From the NCBI GenBank assembly GCA_032717465.1, contig JAVRFU010000162.1, forward strand, positions 1 through 64,000: DNA of 64,000 bases, read 5' to 3'. The stretch's first letter is position 1. Each line of letters opens with the position of its first letter. The notes beneath the pieces were generated by a model that was given only the letters and a program-made list of their open reading frames with translations, was not told the origin of the DNA and made no database searches. This DNA is from Coenobita brevimanus. Taxonomy: Eukaryota; Arthropoda; Malacostraca; Decapoda; Coenobitidae. Made by a program: the position numbers and the translations under genes. Shown piece by piece: positions 10,411 through 22,155 of this stretch.

Positions 10411-10690
10411 CACTTGGATGAAGGCAAAATGGGATTTGTCATTTTCTTCTAGTCGTGGGGGGATTATGATTGAAGAGTTGAGAGGAAGGATGGGACTGGA
10501 GTGCATTGGTGTTGTGATGAGGAGGGATGGATTGAGATGGTTTGGGCATGGGGAGTGGATGGAGAATGACAGTTGGGTGGGGAAGGTGAGAAGAGTGAAC
10601 ATCTGATGTAGGGTTATAAGAGGCAGACCGAAAAAGACCGGGGATGAGGTAATTGAGTGTGACCCCAGGGATAAGGGACTGCATAGCGAG
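10411..10690 (+). mobile_element. LINE-B 3'-end fragment
   Basis: The plus strand encodes pieces of the LINE-B C-terminus: MIEELRGRMGLECIGVVMRR, then LRWFGHGEW, then the TGDEVIECDPRDKG region, corresponding to the ORF end at 30100-30330. It is 5'-truncated and lacks the final tail. It lies in the last MRPS10 intron. Confidence 0.75.
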
Positions 10691-10695
10691 GCACT

Positions 10696-10825
10696 ACCCA
10701 ACCCAACATTGTAAATGGTTTCTTGGTTCACAAAAAACCATTTGGCCTGTCACGTAGTGTAGAGAGACCCGAAGGCAGTACTTCACTGAGTGAGTGGATG
10801 ATGGGTGCTCCCATCTGTCGTGTAA
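10696..10825 (-). mobile_element. SINE-1 fragment (5' half)
   Basis: ACATTGTAAATGGTTTCTTG, the palindromic core, and the GAGTGAGTGGATGATGG-type 5' end match SINE-1, but the (GATA)n-tailed half is missing and LINE-B sequence abuts it directly. Confidence 0.65.
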
Positions 10826-11135
10826 GAAAATATTATTTGGTAATGAAATTGCTAGGCATTGGAGTGCATAGCTATGGAGCGTCAGATGCTATGTCATGAA
10901 CTTTAGAGTTATGAAGTGAAGCCAGTAAACAATACATACCAGAGTGCACTAAATTAGCAGAATCATTTCTAATGCATGAGTGAAGTGCTTACTCTAACTT
11001 GTGCATACAGCCATACTTTGTATGGTTTGTTACTAACATCAGTGTATTGGATTGCAGTCAAGTAATTTATTTTTATTGCTGACATTGCCTAATATTGAAT
11101 AGTTTTTGCTTTGCTAATGAGTGTATCATCCACAG

Positions 11136-11192
11136 CATGAACTCCAGAAGCTTCCCCAACATGTCAAACCATCATCAGAAGTGTCGGTTTGA
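11136..11192 (+). CDS. MRPS10: Mitochondrial ribosomal protein S10, last coding exon
   Basis: After ATCATCCACAG, eighteen codons read HELQKLPQHVKPSSEVSV and then TGA. Joined to the previous exon this gives ...MKVTR-HELQKLPQHVKPS, matching the usual S10m C-terminus (VTK-xxLxxLPxHxK). The junction is in phase. No nearby AATAAA was recognised, so the 3' UTR end is not called. Confidence 0.78.
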   Translation, partial: HELQKLPQHVKPSSEVSV

Positions 11193-13228
11193 TCATCAGA
11201 CGCCTGCATCATCACTGCTTCATCAGTAGGTTAGTAATGTATATATAGTTGTTGTTGTTTTAGTCCTTCATCCTGTCATGTTTTCAACTTTGGCCATTGC
11301 CCTTTTGCCTAACTGGTAACCACTATGTTCAGACAGTTTTGTGGATTTAGTAGATTGTATTGTACAAGATTACATAATGTACTTTGTGCTGAAGTACAGG
11401 TACTCAGCAAAAGCAGTAAAGGCTTTTGAGCATTTATGAGCAGAGGTGTGTGTAGGTGGTTGTGAGATTTACTGGGCCCCATTCGACTTGGCTTACATCA
11501 GGCAGCATGAAAGTCAATGAAGGACACTACAGATTTGTTTCCCACTAGTCAAAACAAATTCCACATAGCCCAACCTCAGAACTGGTGGGAGAATTGGCAT
11601 GTAATGAATACTGTAGACTTGTTTTCCGTAAGCCAGGCGTAATTCAGTGCAGTCCAGCCTCGCAGTGGATGTGGGGCTTTGCATGTAAAGGAAAGTCTGG
11701 ATATGGTACCTTTTATTTGTCACTGAAAAAGCGAATCACAAAAGTTGAACACACATAAAGTACTCTATGCCAGTATAAAAACGTGCATCATATGAACTAA
11801 GCAAATGACGTGAAAAATAATGCTGTTTTAAACAGTGATGTTTTTCATCTTTGCCATTTCCATCATGACTTCTTGATAAGTACAAATTTTCAGATTACCA
11901 GAACTTTTCTGCCTAGCCCCGGGCTCCTGTGCTCCTCATGGAGCAATGTAGGATTGGATGATGGATGGATGGATTCTGTGTTTGCATACCTCTCTGTGAC
12001 AAACATTATTTTAATATCCAGTAGGCTTCTGCAAATAACAACTTCAACAGTAATTTTTCTGCGGATGTCAGCAACTTAAAATCTCTTCCCATTTTCTCAG
12101 ATAGTATTAGGTATCACTTGAATAATGGAGATTTCATGGGAAGTGCCAGTGCATCATTGGAATTGAAGGATACATAATGCAGAACAGAGCTAAAACTTGA
12201 CACTTTGAAGCGCCAAACTTGCACTAACAGCATAATGGGGTTAGATCTGTTAGATACCAGGTATAATTACAAACCCATATTGAGGTGAGTTGAACTTACT
12301 AAAATACTTGTCTGAATTCAATGAGTCAGACTTACTAAGGGTGAAATTCACCATCAGCTGATTGGTGTAAGAAGTGTCGTATTATTCAAAGCCCTTATTT
12401 AGGTGATTTGCTAGCAAATCTCCGTTTCATCCAGAAAAATAAGAGCATTGGAAGTTAAAAGAGAAAAATATATAAGGTCAAAATCAGGAGTGGCAGAACC
12501 AGTTAATGTTTTTTACACGTATTTCAGCATCATGTCATTAACATTTATGCCAATAACATGAGTTTTCTGGAACCTGTTGTAGGTTATTTTCAAGCACTTA
12601 CAGTATATAGTACATAACACTGAAAAATATGAAAATTCAGACACACAATATATATACTCTGTGGAGATGGAAGAATTTGAAGAGTGAGATATTATAAGAA
12701 AGGGCATGACTGAATGTATAGCCATTATTTTATGCTGATCTATTGAACAGTATTCCAGATGCGTGATGAATGACACCAGTAGAAGTTTTGTAGGATGGAT
12801 GAATGAAAAACCAAGTAGATGTTGACACCCAGGTAGAGGACAGGTATTTGCGTGAGCCATGCTGGAGGTTGTATGGCTGCTGTATTTTGGAGTTAGTACA
12901 TAAAATATCATGATGAATATTGATATTAATGGTGTACAGTAATGTATGTATGTATGAAATATAAACCAGTGTTATGCTGTAAAATAGTGCTCTCATTACC
13001 TGTAAAAAAATAGGATAAGAAAGAGTCATGTAGTCACAATGACCTTTATTATGCATTTTGTCTTTGGCACACACAGACTTACAGTCAGGAAAAAACATGT
13101 GGAAGCAGAAATAAGTACAATATAAGTTATAAAAATTTGACCTAGTTGAGTAGAAACTAAGTATGTTGTGTTTGGTTTTATACTCAGTTATTTCTAAGTG
13201 CTTCACCAGTATTTTTTTTATATTACAG
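11193..13228. other. Spacer between MRPS10 and the first visible gene X exon
   Basis: AT-rich DNA with a SINE-2 tail fragment at 11905-11980. Minus-strand open frames between 12513 and 13206 show no recognisable motif and look like chance frames. Upstream exons of gene X may be hidden here. Confidence 0.4.
11905..11980 (+). mobile_element. SINE-2 3'-end fragment
   Basis: GCCTAGCCCCGGGCTCCTGT and CTCCTCATGGAGCAATGTAG, ending in a GGATGATGGATGGATGG tail, match the 3' end of SINE-2 elsewhere. Heavily 5'-truncated. Confidence 0.75.
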
Positions 13229-13322
13229 GAGTATCATTAATACTATATCAGGGTATTCCAAGTACGCTCCTTCCATACACTACCGTACACACACCAGCAC
13301 AGTTGCTCACCATACATTACAG
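13229..13322 (+). CDS. Gene X, candidate exon 1 of 7 visible (unidentified protein)
   Basis: The exon lies between a strong acceptor (polypyrimidine tract then ATATTACAG) and GTATTG. The open reading is VSLILYQGIPSTLLPYTTVH followed by TPAQLLTIHY, with two bases left over. Across all seven exons of gene X (13229, 15093, 22584, 31897, 36827, 54539, 55989) every junction is phase-compatible; for y-to-x, a-to-b, b-to-c and c-to-d no choice of splice site was needed. The joined protein alternates amphipathic helix-like segments with a long acidic, Ser/Thr-rich insert, as in helical-repeat (HEAT/ARM-like) proteins, but I do not recognise the family. This exon is the least certain because another frame is also open. 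Confidence 0.42.
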
Positions 13323-15092
13323 GTATTGACAGTATCAGCACCAACACTACGCCTCTCAGGAGTAACGTATGAGCAAGGTGTACACTGAGTTACAAATGGC
13401 TTGGGGTATATTCATTAATTTTCTGTTGCTTAAGTAGTGTGTGAGATTGTTTACATATCCAGGAGCTGCCAAACACTTCACAGTTGGACTCAGTTAAATA
13501 ATTCATCCTCATCATCATCTAAACCTCTTTTCCAACCCTAGGATGTGGTGAGGTAGGGCGGAACAATGTACGTTTTATTATTGTGGCTGCTGAACAGTTT
13601 CATTTAGCTTAAGAACCTTAGTCATATAGGGTTATTGTAGGCTATATCTGTGTCCCCAGGTTGAAACATCATTCCTGAGCTAAATAAAATCACTTGGAGA
13701 TAGTAAGAGTAAAATAACAGCCATCTGCATTGGTGGTGTTAACTTTAGATAAGTATGCATTAGGTATAGGGTCTTGTCCTTTATTACCCTCCAGCTAAAG
13801 TGTGTGTAGAGGGTGTGCAGAAAGAATGGCTCTTGGGTCTGCATACTTTTGCCAGTCAGTAAAGTGGGTTCTCATCAGTTAACCCCTTCAACGTGATAGC
13901 ATTTGGTATTCTAAGCACACCACCACCAGATAATTTTATTCAGTATAGGGCGGATCTTTAGCTGAGAAGAAGGTAATTTGTCTGATATTGAACCCCCCCA
14001 AGTTTTAAAAATATCTTCTGTATTAAATATAATGGTCTGGAGGTTAGTAAAAGTAAAATATCAGAGCAGTTGTTAGGCTGAAGGGATTAGTCACGGTGCA
14101 GTACTGGTAACTCTTTTGAATTTCTTTACAGTAATGATGTAGTCACTCGTGTACAACCTGCAGCATGTCCTGTTATTCATTTTGTTTGACCTAAAATTAA
14201 TATGGTTGAGTACAGTTAACTCACAGTATGCTCTAAATCTTATAAACACTGGCATGCCATTCTTTAAATTCCACAAGCCTTATTTTTAGCAACACCTGTA
14301 GTCTTCTTGCACTGAGTACATTCACATCAGACAAAACACACAACAGAAAATTTAAATATTTTACCCTAATAACACAGTCTGGAACTAGGTAAAGTGACAG
14401 TTTGAATTTTCACTTTGGTTGAACAGTGCAAAATTTACCTATTAAAAAAAAAAAAAAAAAAATGCAGTTGATTCTACAAAATTCTAAACCTGAAAGAGGC
14501 AAGAGATATTTGCCTCTGAGTCATGAAAATATTTGGTGATCTGACTAGCTAACTTGTAGAAAAGTTCAAAATATCTAGTAGGATCTAGAGGTGCATACGC
14601 ACTGCCACAGATAAAGACAACTCAGTGATGATCAGTTAGTTAAAATTAGTCTTGCTACTTCCAAATTCATATTAAGAAAGGCCTCTCATATTGAAAAGGT
14701 TATTGCAAGCCCCACTTAACCCATCCAGTGTGAAAAGTCTCAGCCAAACTTAATTAAAACCTCTGAAAGTACGGTAGCAACAATAAAATATGAATATTAT
14801 TGGAGTGAGGGAGTTAAAAGTTGTGATGTAGATATGGCTTGTATAGGTTTGTGTATTTATGTGTTTGTACCAGATACTATGTACCTCTGTAGCCCTACCA
14901 CCTCACTTGATTGATTTATTATATTATTATTATTATTATTTTTTAATCAGCTCACTAATTCCACATCTCCGGTCCAATTGCTTTTTCTTCCATTCCATAT
15001 TGGTGACGTACTTCAACCTCAGTGTCATTCTTGATATTGGGATTTTTATTGATTTATTTTTTATTGACATATTTATTTGAACCCCACAACAG

Positions 15093-15220
15093 CATCCTGT
15101 TGTTTATAGAGCCACAAGAGAGTAATTTTGTTGTCACTAAGTTATGTGCGGATGAGCGAGATGTTCTAGTGTGGACTCGTTATGATTGCTCACTAGCTAA
15201 TTATGGGCTCATTATGTTCA
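15093..15220 (+). CDS. Gene X, candidate exon 2
   Basis: It follows ...CCCACAACAG and reads ILLFIEPQESNFVVTKLCAD then ERDVLVWTRYDCSLANYGLI. The leading C completes the AG left by the previous exon (Ser). The donor GTTACT is weak and was chosen because it leaves one base that the next exon completes; TAC TGA follows immediately if no splice occurs. Confidence 0.42.
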
Positions 15221-16604
15221 GTTACTGACACCCGACAATAACCGAGTGGATAGGGCTTCAGAAACAATTTACGACAAAGGTACCAGGAAGTGAGGGATGT
15301 ATTATGTAAAGGTAGGGGGATGTACAAGTAAGTGAGCCAGGTCTATTGTGTATGGTTGTGATGAGCATTTGTGTGTGTGCATGTGTAGTGATGTGAACTG
15401 CCAAGATGTATAAAAGTGTGTATGTAGAGAAGGGTAAGGCTGTTGATAGGTGTGATACAAGTGCCTCCATAACCCAAATGTTGTGGGTGTATTGGTGCAG
15501 TACAGGGGTAATGGTCAGGATATTGTACAAATCATTACACATAACCATTACACTAAGGGCCATATTTTGAATGGCTCTGGAGATTTCATAATACAGTACA
15601 TTTTTCTCTGCAATTAAGGTATGCATATTACACCTTATCTTTCTCCTTAATATTTCCTTATTTCAAGTATGGCCTTAGTTTGCATCAGTAATTTACAAAA
15701 GCAGGTGCTGAAGAGGAGCCTGCATGTGGTGGCATTGTGACCCTGGGTGGAGCAGCTGAGTTGTCCACTCAGGAGCCAAACCTCCTCATGCTTCCTGCAC
15801 CTTGCCCTGAGAACAACCCTGGTCCTATCCCGGTGAAACACTTTTTACCAATAAGGGGTACCAGTTCTCTGTACAGTGTATGTACTATACCGTACCTGTA
15901 GGACGGATCCATAGAACCAGTTGCTTACCTGTGGTCAGTGGGTCTGCTCAGCCAGACAGATTGGCATTAGGCATTCACAATAACAGCATCTTACAAGAGG
16001 AAAATAAGATGTAATAGGCAAAATATTTTGCTGAGAAAGAGGCATTATGAAATCTCCAAAATGACAGAAATACAGCACGGAATTGAGATTACTAGGAAGG
16101 TTACTGTTAACATTGGTTTGGTGATTGTAGGGACTTAAAACAGAGAGGAAATATAAACTACTACAAGTAACCACACACTGTACATTAAAATTCTGTCGTG
16201 ATTAGAGCACTGTCACATGTTTGTAAAAGCACGGCAGACACTAAAAGCTTTCCTATAACCTACAGACATACTGGACAATTTTGTACATTTCCATCACAAT
16301 CATTAAGTCAGACAATTTTCTTGATACTTGATGGTAAAATCTACTTGAAGTTTCTGCACAAATATCTGTCTTATATACAGGCTTATAATTATCTTCTTGC
16401 TCACAGCTCTAAAAGGGGAAGTTTGCCTCTTATATGCCTAGTACAAAGTGGTGTAACTGCACATTGGTAACAGACCATAAACTCTGATTTTGGCTGCTGT
16501 GTTTGATTAGAAAGATCTGGGACTAACATGCAGTAATAACTGAGGTATGTAACTCAGTGGTACCTACTTAAATCATTCATCTTGGTTGAAAGAGAGATTG
16601 TATA

Positions 16605-16690
16605 CTCATCCATCCATCATCTAATCCTTTATTGCCCCAGTCAGAGTGTAGGGACCCAGGCCTAGACGACTCACTTCAGACATTTAAAGT
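16605..16690 (-). mobile_element. SINE-2 fragment, diverged
   Basis: TCATCCATCCATCATCTAAT, TTTATTGCCCCAGTCAGAGT and GGGACCCAGGCCTAG align to the tail end of SINE-2 with many substitutions, making it an older copy than those at 33 or 36 kb. Confidence 0.6.
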
Positions 16691-19600
16691 GAGACAGACA
16701 GAGAGCGAAAGACAGAGACATGCATGCATGCACGCACACACACACTGAGTTTGATTGATCAGGTAGACATCAAAATGTTGAATCTGACTACTGACCTTGT
16801 GAATGGAGAGTTTATGGTATATAAGTTGCCTAATAACTGTAACAGCTTTGTTACAGTATCAGGTATACTGTACAGGTTACTTTGTACGCCAAACTTCCCC
16901 TCACCCACTGAACACTAATTATTGTAAATGAGATATTACCAAGGTTTTTCACAGCTGTGGTGTTGAAACATTACATTTTGTCTTGTGGTAACGATATTAA
17001 CAGACAAGCTTCCATTAGTACGGGTTCTCCCTACCACTTACAGTCTTTAAATGTCTCGTCTCCTTCAGCATGGCAAACTTATCACTTGGAACCAAACACC
17101 TCTTCCTTCATTACTGTTAATCTGTGTAAGGTATCTGAGGAGTGTTAATTCCTGTGCTCAGGGAGACTAAAAATTAATAGTGGTATACTGTCAAGGGATG
17201 GCCACTGCATAGGCTACACACACTCACAGCCAAACAAGTCTGTGTTACAATGTTTAGAACAATATATGAAAGGAAAATATTGAACAGAATATGATTTACA
17301 TTTGGAACATAAATTGCTCTAGTGTTTACCACTGGAATGTTGCTTTGCTTTTTTGTGTGAGTACTCATACACACTTCCATACACAATACAGTCTCTTGAC
17401 ATTATCTAGAAACTAAGAATGTCCCTTCTACAGTACTATAATTTTCTTTACTGGTACAATCTCTGCTGCACAGACACTGTATAACAGTGCAAGTCAGCAC
17501 AGACTAATCCATCTACATCACTCAAAAATATAAATATTTCCTAGCAGTCTTGAGACTCTACACCAAAAAAATAATGTTCTTACCATAAAGGTTGGCAAAA
17601 AATTAGCAATTTTACCTTTAAACACTGCAGCTCTGAGGTGCATTTGCCAACCGTATACAGTACTGTAATGTACTGCTTGAGAATCTGTACATAAGTTCAT
17701 GAATTGTATACAGAAAAGATGTTAGGAAGTTAATAAAACGGCTATGTCCAGTGGGTGAGTAAATCAAAATGTTGCCAATTGTATGAATTTTTTGTATGTC
17801 AGTAGATTTTGATAAGATATTGACTATTGAATTAAATGTGAACCAAACCTGATCTAGTACAAGGAATATTGAAATATACAAACTGCAGTGCATTAGGGTT
17901 ATAGGCACTGTAACCTGTCAAGAGGGAGGGAAGGTGATTCATTGCTTAAGTTTTCTCTGGCACAAGAGTATCCTGACATTACTGTATATCACTAAGGATA
18001 CCATACCGAATAACCCAAGTCCTTCCACATCTACAGTAGTTATTTGATTCTGGTTAATGCCAGATTTTTGTTGCTTGGAAACCCCTAGTAGTAATAGAGT
18101 TAACTAACTTTGGGGTATATATATATATATATTTCTTTAGAGAACAATATATTTATCAGTCATAAATTTCAGAATGTTCAAGAAATTATTATGGATGAGC
18201 AGATGAAGGGTCAAGACTTTCACAATGATAAAAGCATTGTTATACACTTCCCTGTACCTATGATGTCATCTCTGCATCTTACTTTTTCACCCCCACTTTT
18301 GCAACAGTGATATCACACCCAAAAAACATTAGTTTGAAAAATGGCTCAAAAGCAGTTTTAGAATGGTAGTATAAAGCCAGCAGCCAAGATTTTGTCTGGC
18401 ATTGTTCCCTGCTGTGTTTACTGCCCATCAACCCAGCCCCTCAGTAAGATTTATCCTCCACAAATTTGCAAAGCTTGCCACCCCTCCACTGCCTAGGAGA
18501 ACTGTACAAAGGTTATTAGGCAGTCAGTACTTTTTGTTTTATTACAAAGAATAATACTGTGCTGAATAAGATATTTCCAAGCCCCTTCCCCTTTCCGTAC
18601 AAATTCCCACACTTCCATGACCAGCACATTTGATTGACTGGAACAATCCGTTTCCACTCCTTCCCCTTTCACATATCACCTCCATGTCTGGATTCCTTTC
18701 AAAAGAAGATCAGGATGGCATGGTAATTTTTTTTCTCTGCATTCTGTGTCTTTACAGTTATGTTTATCTTCATTTACTTTAGGTTTCTTTTTCCTCATCC
18801 ATACTTTCTTCCCAGAGAAGTGAGTTTTCCTTGCGTTGCATTCAGCTTAAAATCAGAGCTTTAGAAAGGTGTTAAAAAAGAAAAAATTTATGCAGGGTGG
18901 GGCAGTAAGGTTAAAATTCCCAGCGTCGTGACTTATTCCACCAGTAATTTTTACATCCATTATCTGTTAAAAAAAAAAAAAAAAAAAGTGAGGTACGCTC
19001 ATTAGTAAAACACTGGTGCGAGATGGAGGATTAGAATCACCTCAGGCCGGGTGCAGGAATGTGTTAATACTGAATGTAAGGCTTGCTTCTCTACTTCTGT
19101 ACATAGTAACTTATAATTGATGTATTTGAGAACCAGCTATGTTATGGTTTCTGCATATTGCTTACAATACAGTATTATGATGGAAAGTATCCTTGGATGA
19201 TGAAGTCAGAGTTACTGAACATTATAAACTCTGACACTGAAAAGACAGGATATGTGTGACATTTATAAAGACAGCATTGCTGTACTGTGTATTTATAAGT
19301 CCAGAATAAGTTATCAGATAATGAATTGTATTTTTACCCGATAACTCAGTTAATGTGGTTATCAAATCACATGCATCAGTTATTGTAGTGAATGAGTATT
19401 ATTGTTAACACTAAAACAGTAAGCACAGCATAAATGTAAGAGCTGCCATCATCACCAACACAGGACAGTAAACAACTACATTTTTGTCCTAATGCAGTGG
19501 ACGTCTCACATATGGGTTTGAGAACTGTCAGTGACAGAACTGTAGGAATTTCTCAGGTGACAGTATAAGATATAAGTATGAGTTATTCTGTATCAATGTA

Positions 19601-19756
19601 ATCAGCATTACTGTATATCCTTGAATAATCAGAATGTAGTAATGAAAGTAGAATATATAGTAACACCTCTCAGTATTAATGGAAGGATTTCTTGATTGCA
19701 GAAAATTGCAGTAACAACAGAATAATTTCCATTATTTTTTCTAAATAATTCTTTCA

Positions 19757-19849
19757 ACTGTTTCGTTTCGTTTCGTTTCGTTTTTAAAGGCTCCAACATG
19801 CTTGCATGTGTCGGCCTTGGTCACCTAATGGCGGCTCTCCACGCTGCTG
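19757..19849 (-). mobile_element. LINE-B 3' terminus, inverted copy
   Basis: CGTTTCGTTTCGTTTCGTTT followed by TTAAAGGCTCCAACATGCTT is the inverse of the LINE-B 3' end (30355-30420), including its GAAAC-type tail. Only about 90 bp are retained. It faces the plus-oriented copy at 19925-20050, forming a hairpin-capable pair. Confidence 0.8.
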
Positions 19850-19924
19850 TTTCTCATTTGAATCAGAGTACTGGTACAGTATTTACTTTCATATTCATAT
19901 TTATCCCTCTAATAGTGGCTAACA

Positions 19925-20050
19925 TTGAGTGTGACCTCAGGGTTAAGGGACTGAATAGGGAAGCTGCCAGAGATCGAGCAGCATGGAGAGCTGCCATTAG
20001 GTGACCAAGACCAACATATGCAAGCATGTTGGAGCCTTCAAAAATGAAAA
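19925..20050 (+). mobile_element. LINE-B 3' terminus, direct copy
   Basis: GAGTGTGACCTCAGGGTTAA through CATGTTGGAGCCTTCAAAAA matches the last codons and 3' UTR of LINE-B. With the inverted copy at 19757-19849 it forms imperfect inverted arms of about 75 bp. Confidence 0.8.
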
Positions 20051-20296
20051 ACGATCAACTTCACCAAAACCTTCATAAGTAATATGAATAGTAGAATGTC
20101 CAAATATTAATTCCCAACCAAGCACCATATGTTTAGAAGTACAGTTCAGTATGAAGAATGGCAGAGTGAATTTTCTTGTATATTGTTTCAGTATGCTGAT
20201 ACGCTGAAGCGTGCACATCATGATTTACAGTGCTGTATTTGGATATCTGTATTCTTAGTGCACACTTAATTAGTTGTATGAAAAATTATTTATCAA

Positions 20297-22123
20297 ATGA
20301 TAAGAGAGAGTAAGAAGAGAGTGGATGAGGAATTTGGAAGGAATTTGAGTGTAAAGTGGAGGGACTGTAAGAAAATGTTCTGGAAAGAGGTGAAAAGAGT
20401 AAGACAGGGTGGAAGTGAAGTTAGCAGGGGAGTGAAAGATAAAAATGGTAGATTACTAGTGGAGAAGGGAGAAAATGTGAGCAGATGGAGAGAACATTTT
20501 AAGGAATTGTTGAACGTAGAGGATGGAAGTAATGCGAGTATAAGTGGCTGGGGAATGGCTGGGAGAAGGAGGGAGGTGAGAAGACAGGAAGAAATCAGTA
20601 GGATAGAAGTTGTGGAAGCAATGAAGAAAGTTAAATCTGGGAAAGCCCCAGGAATTGATGGAGTGTGTGGTGAAATGCTGAAGCATGGGGGAGAGATAGT
20701 AGTAGAATGGATGTGGAAGATGTGCAGATTAGCCTGGGAGGAAGGTAGAGTCCCGGAGGATTGGAAGTCAGGTATAATTATTCCCTTGTACAAAGGAAAA
20801 GGGGAAAAAGAAGTGTGTGGTAATCATAGGGGCATTTGTCTTCTTAGTATAATAGGAAAAGTGTATGGTAGGATACTTATTGACAGAGTTAGAGAAAGAA
20901 CAGAGAAATTAGTTGGAGAAGAACAGGGAGGCTTTAGGAAGGGAAGAGGTTGTGTAGATCAGATATTCATTCTTAGATCTTTAGTGGAAAAGTTTCTAGA
21001 GAAGGGAAAGAAGTTGTATGCGGCTTTCATGGATTTGGAGAAAGCATATGACAGGGTGGATAGACAAGGATTGTGGAAAGTGTTAAGAATATATGGAGTA
21101 GATGGGAAGTTGTTGAATGCTGTGAAGAGTATGTATGATGGTGCGAAGGCTGCAGTGCGTGTGGATGGTGAACTAAGTGAATTTTTCTCCTTGAAAGTTG
21201 GGTTGAAACAGGGATGTGTCATGTCTCCATGGTTGTTCAATCTGTACATGGATGGGGTAATAAAAGAGGTACAAGGTAGGGTAGTGGATGTTGGAGTGGC
21301 CCTGGTGAGAGAGGATAGTGTTTGGACACTCCCTGTACTGTTGTTTGCAGATGATGCTGTGTTGTTGAGTGAAGACGAAGGGGAGCTGCAAGGCTTGGTG
21401 GATGAGTTTGGGAGAGTGTGTAAGAAACGGAATCTGAAGGTGAATGTAGGGAAGAGTAAAGTGATGGTCTTTGAGAGAGGTGAAGTCAGTGAATGGACAG
21501 CGAGGTTGGATGGTGAGGAATTGGAAAATGTGAGTACGTTTAAGTACTTGGGTAGTGTGATGAGTAAGGATGGAGGTTTGGAGGGTGAAGTGCTTGAAAG
21601 GGTACAGCAGGGAAGAAAGGTTGCTGGTTCTTTGAAAGCAGTGATAAGAAACAGGGAAGTGAGCATGGAAGTGAAAAAGTTACTACATGACAGTATTGTG
21701 ATACCAACTCTAACGTACGGAAGTGAAGCTTGGACGTTGTTGGAAGGACACAAGTCAAGAATGAGAGCAGTGGAAATGAGTTATTTAAGAGGAGCCTGTG
21801 GAGTCACATGGAGAGATAGGCTGACGAATGAGGATATAAAGGAACGTTGTGGTGTTGATGTGGATGTGATAGGGAGCGTTATGAGGAACACGCTGAGGTG
21901 GTTTGGCCATGTGGAGAGGATGGAGGGTGAAAGACTGACGAAGAGAGTGTACGTGAGTGAGGTGGAGGGGGGAAGAGGGAGGGGGAGGCCGAGGATGAGA
22001 TGGAGGGATGGGGTGGAGAGGTATATGAGAGATGGGGGTGTGAGTTGGGAGCAGGGCAGTGAAATGGCGGGGGACAGGGCGACTTGGAGGCGATTTGTTT
22101 GTGGCCACCCCAAACGGGATTGA
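20297..22123 (+). CDS. LINE-A reverse transcriptase ORF (608 aa, lacks endonuclease)
   Basis: An open frame for a non-LTR reverse transcriptase. GKAPGIDG is at residues 115-122, FRKGRG at 213-218, and the AAFMDLEKAYDRVD palm motif is near 242-255 with its catalytic Asp. GLKQGCVMSP is at 302-311 and the catalytic FADD at 350-353. The C-terminal thumb/connector includes YGSEAWTLLEGHKSRMRAVE and LRWFGHVERM near residue 530. Layout and motifs fit RTE-like elements. The Met is simply the first in-frame ATG within the truncated copy, so this is not a complete protein: the N-terminal AP-type endonuclease is missing. With no endonuclease the copy should not transpose alone, but the polymerase frame could still be translated if transcribed from gene X, in whose intron it lies. 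Large minus-strand frames opposite it are shadows. Confidence 0.9.
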   Translation: MIRESKKRVDEEFGRNLSVKWRDCKKMFWKEVKRVRQGGSEVSRGVKDKNGRLLVEKGENVSRWREHFKELLNVEDGSNASISGWGMAGRRREVRRQEEISRIEVVEAMKKVKSGKAPGIDGVCGEMLKHGGEIVVEWMWKMCRLAWEEGRVPEDWKSGIIIPLYKGKGEKEVCGNHRGICLLSIIGKVYGRILIDRVRERTEKLVGEEQGGFRKGRGCVDQIFILRSLVEKFLEKGKKLYAAFMDLEKAYDRVDRQGLWKVLRIYGVDGKLLNAVKSMYDGAKAAVRVDGELSEFFSLKVGLKQGCVMSPWLFNLYMDGVIKEVQGRVVDVGVALVREDSVWTLPVLLFADDAVLLSEDEGELQGLVDEFGRVCKKRNLKVNVGKSKVMVFERGEVSEWTARLDGEELENVSTFKYLGSVMSKDGGLEGEVLERVQQGRKVAGSLKAVIRNREVSMEVKKLLHDSIVIPTLTYGSEAWTLLEGHKSRMRAVEMSYLRGACGVTWRDRLTNEDIKERCGVDVDVIGSVMRNTLRWFGHVERMEGERLTKRVYVSEVEGGRGRGRPRMRWRDGVERYMRDGGVSWEQGSEMAGDRATWRRFVCGHPKRD

Positions 22124-22155
22124 GGCGTCTGGCAATAGATAGATAGATTAATTAA
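20297..22155 (+). mobile_element. LINE-A copy 1: 5'-truncated RTE-like non-LTR retrotransposon
   Basis: The copy starts within the linker after the endonuclease (the equivalent region continues further left in copies at 33240 and 42963) and runs to the 3' tail GCGTCTGGCAATAGATAGAT. It is the youngest-looking LINE-A here, because its reverse transcriptase frame is intact. No clear target duplication was found. Confidence 0.88.

Larger units (their letters stand above)
14443..18986. repeat. Repeat-poor interval with scattered simple repeats
   Basis: Contains a ~19-bp A run at 14443, a short AT run near 18117 and an 18-bp A run at 18969. Apart from the gene X exon at 15093 and the SINE-2 fragment at 16605-16690, no gene was recognised. 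The open frames here lack motifs, splice context and codon structure. Confidence 0.5.

Noticed and set aside
12513..13206. Overlapping minus-strand frames of 132 and 158 codons
   Set aside because: AT-rich, Tyr/His/Ile-rich composition, mutually overlapping in different frames, no motif or splice context.
15258..15626. Minus-strand 122-codon frame
   Set aside because: No recognisable domain and composition typical of translated AT/TG-rich spacer.
20293..22135. Several minus-strand open frames up to 264 codons opposite LINE-A copy 1
   Set aside because: They are antisense shadows of the intact reverse transcriptase frame, Ser/Leu/Pro-rich, with no motif.
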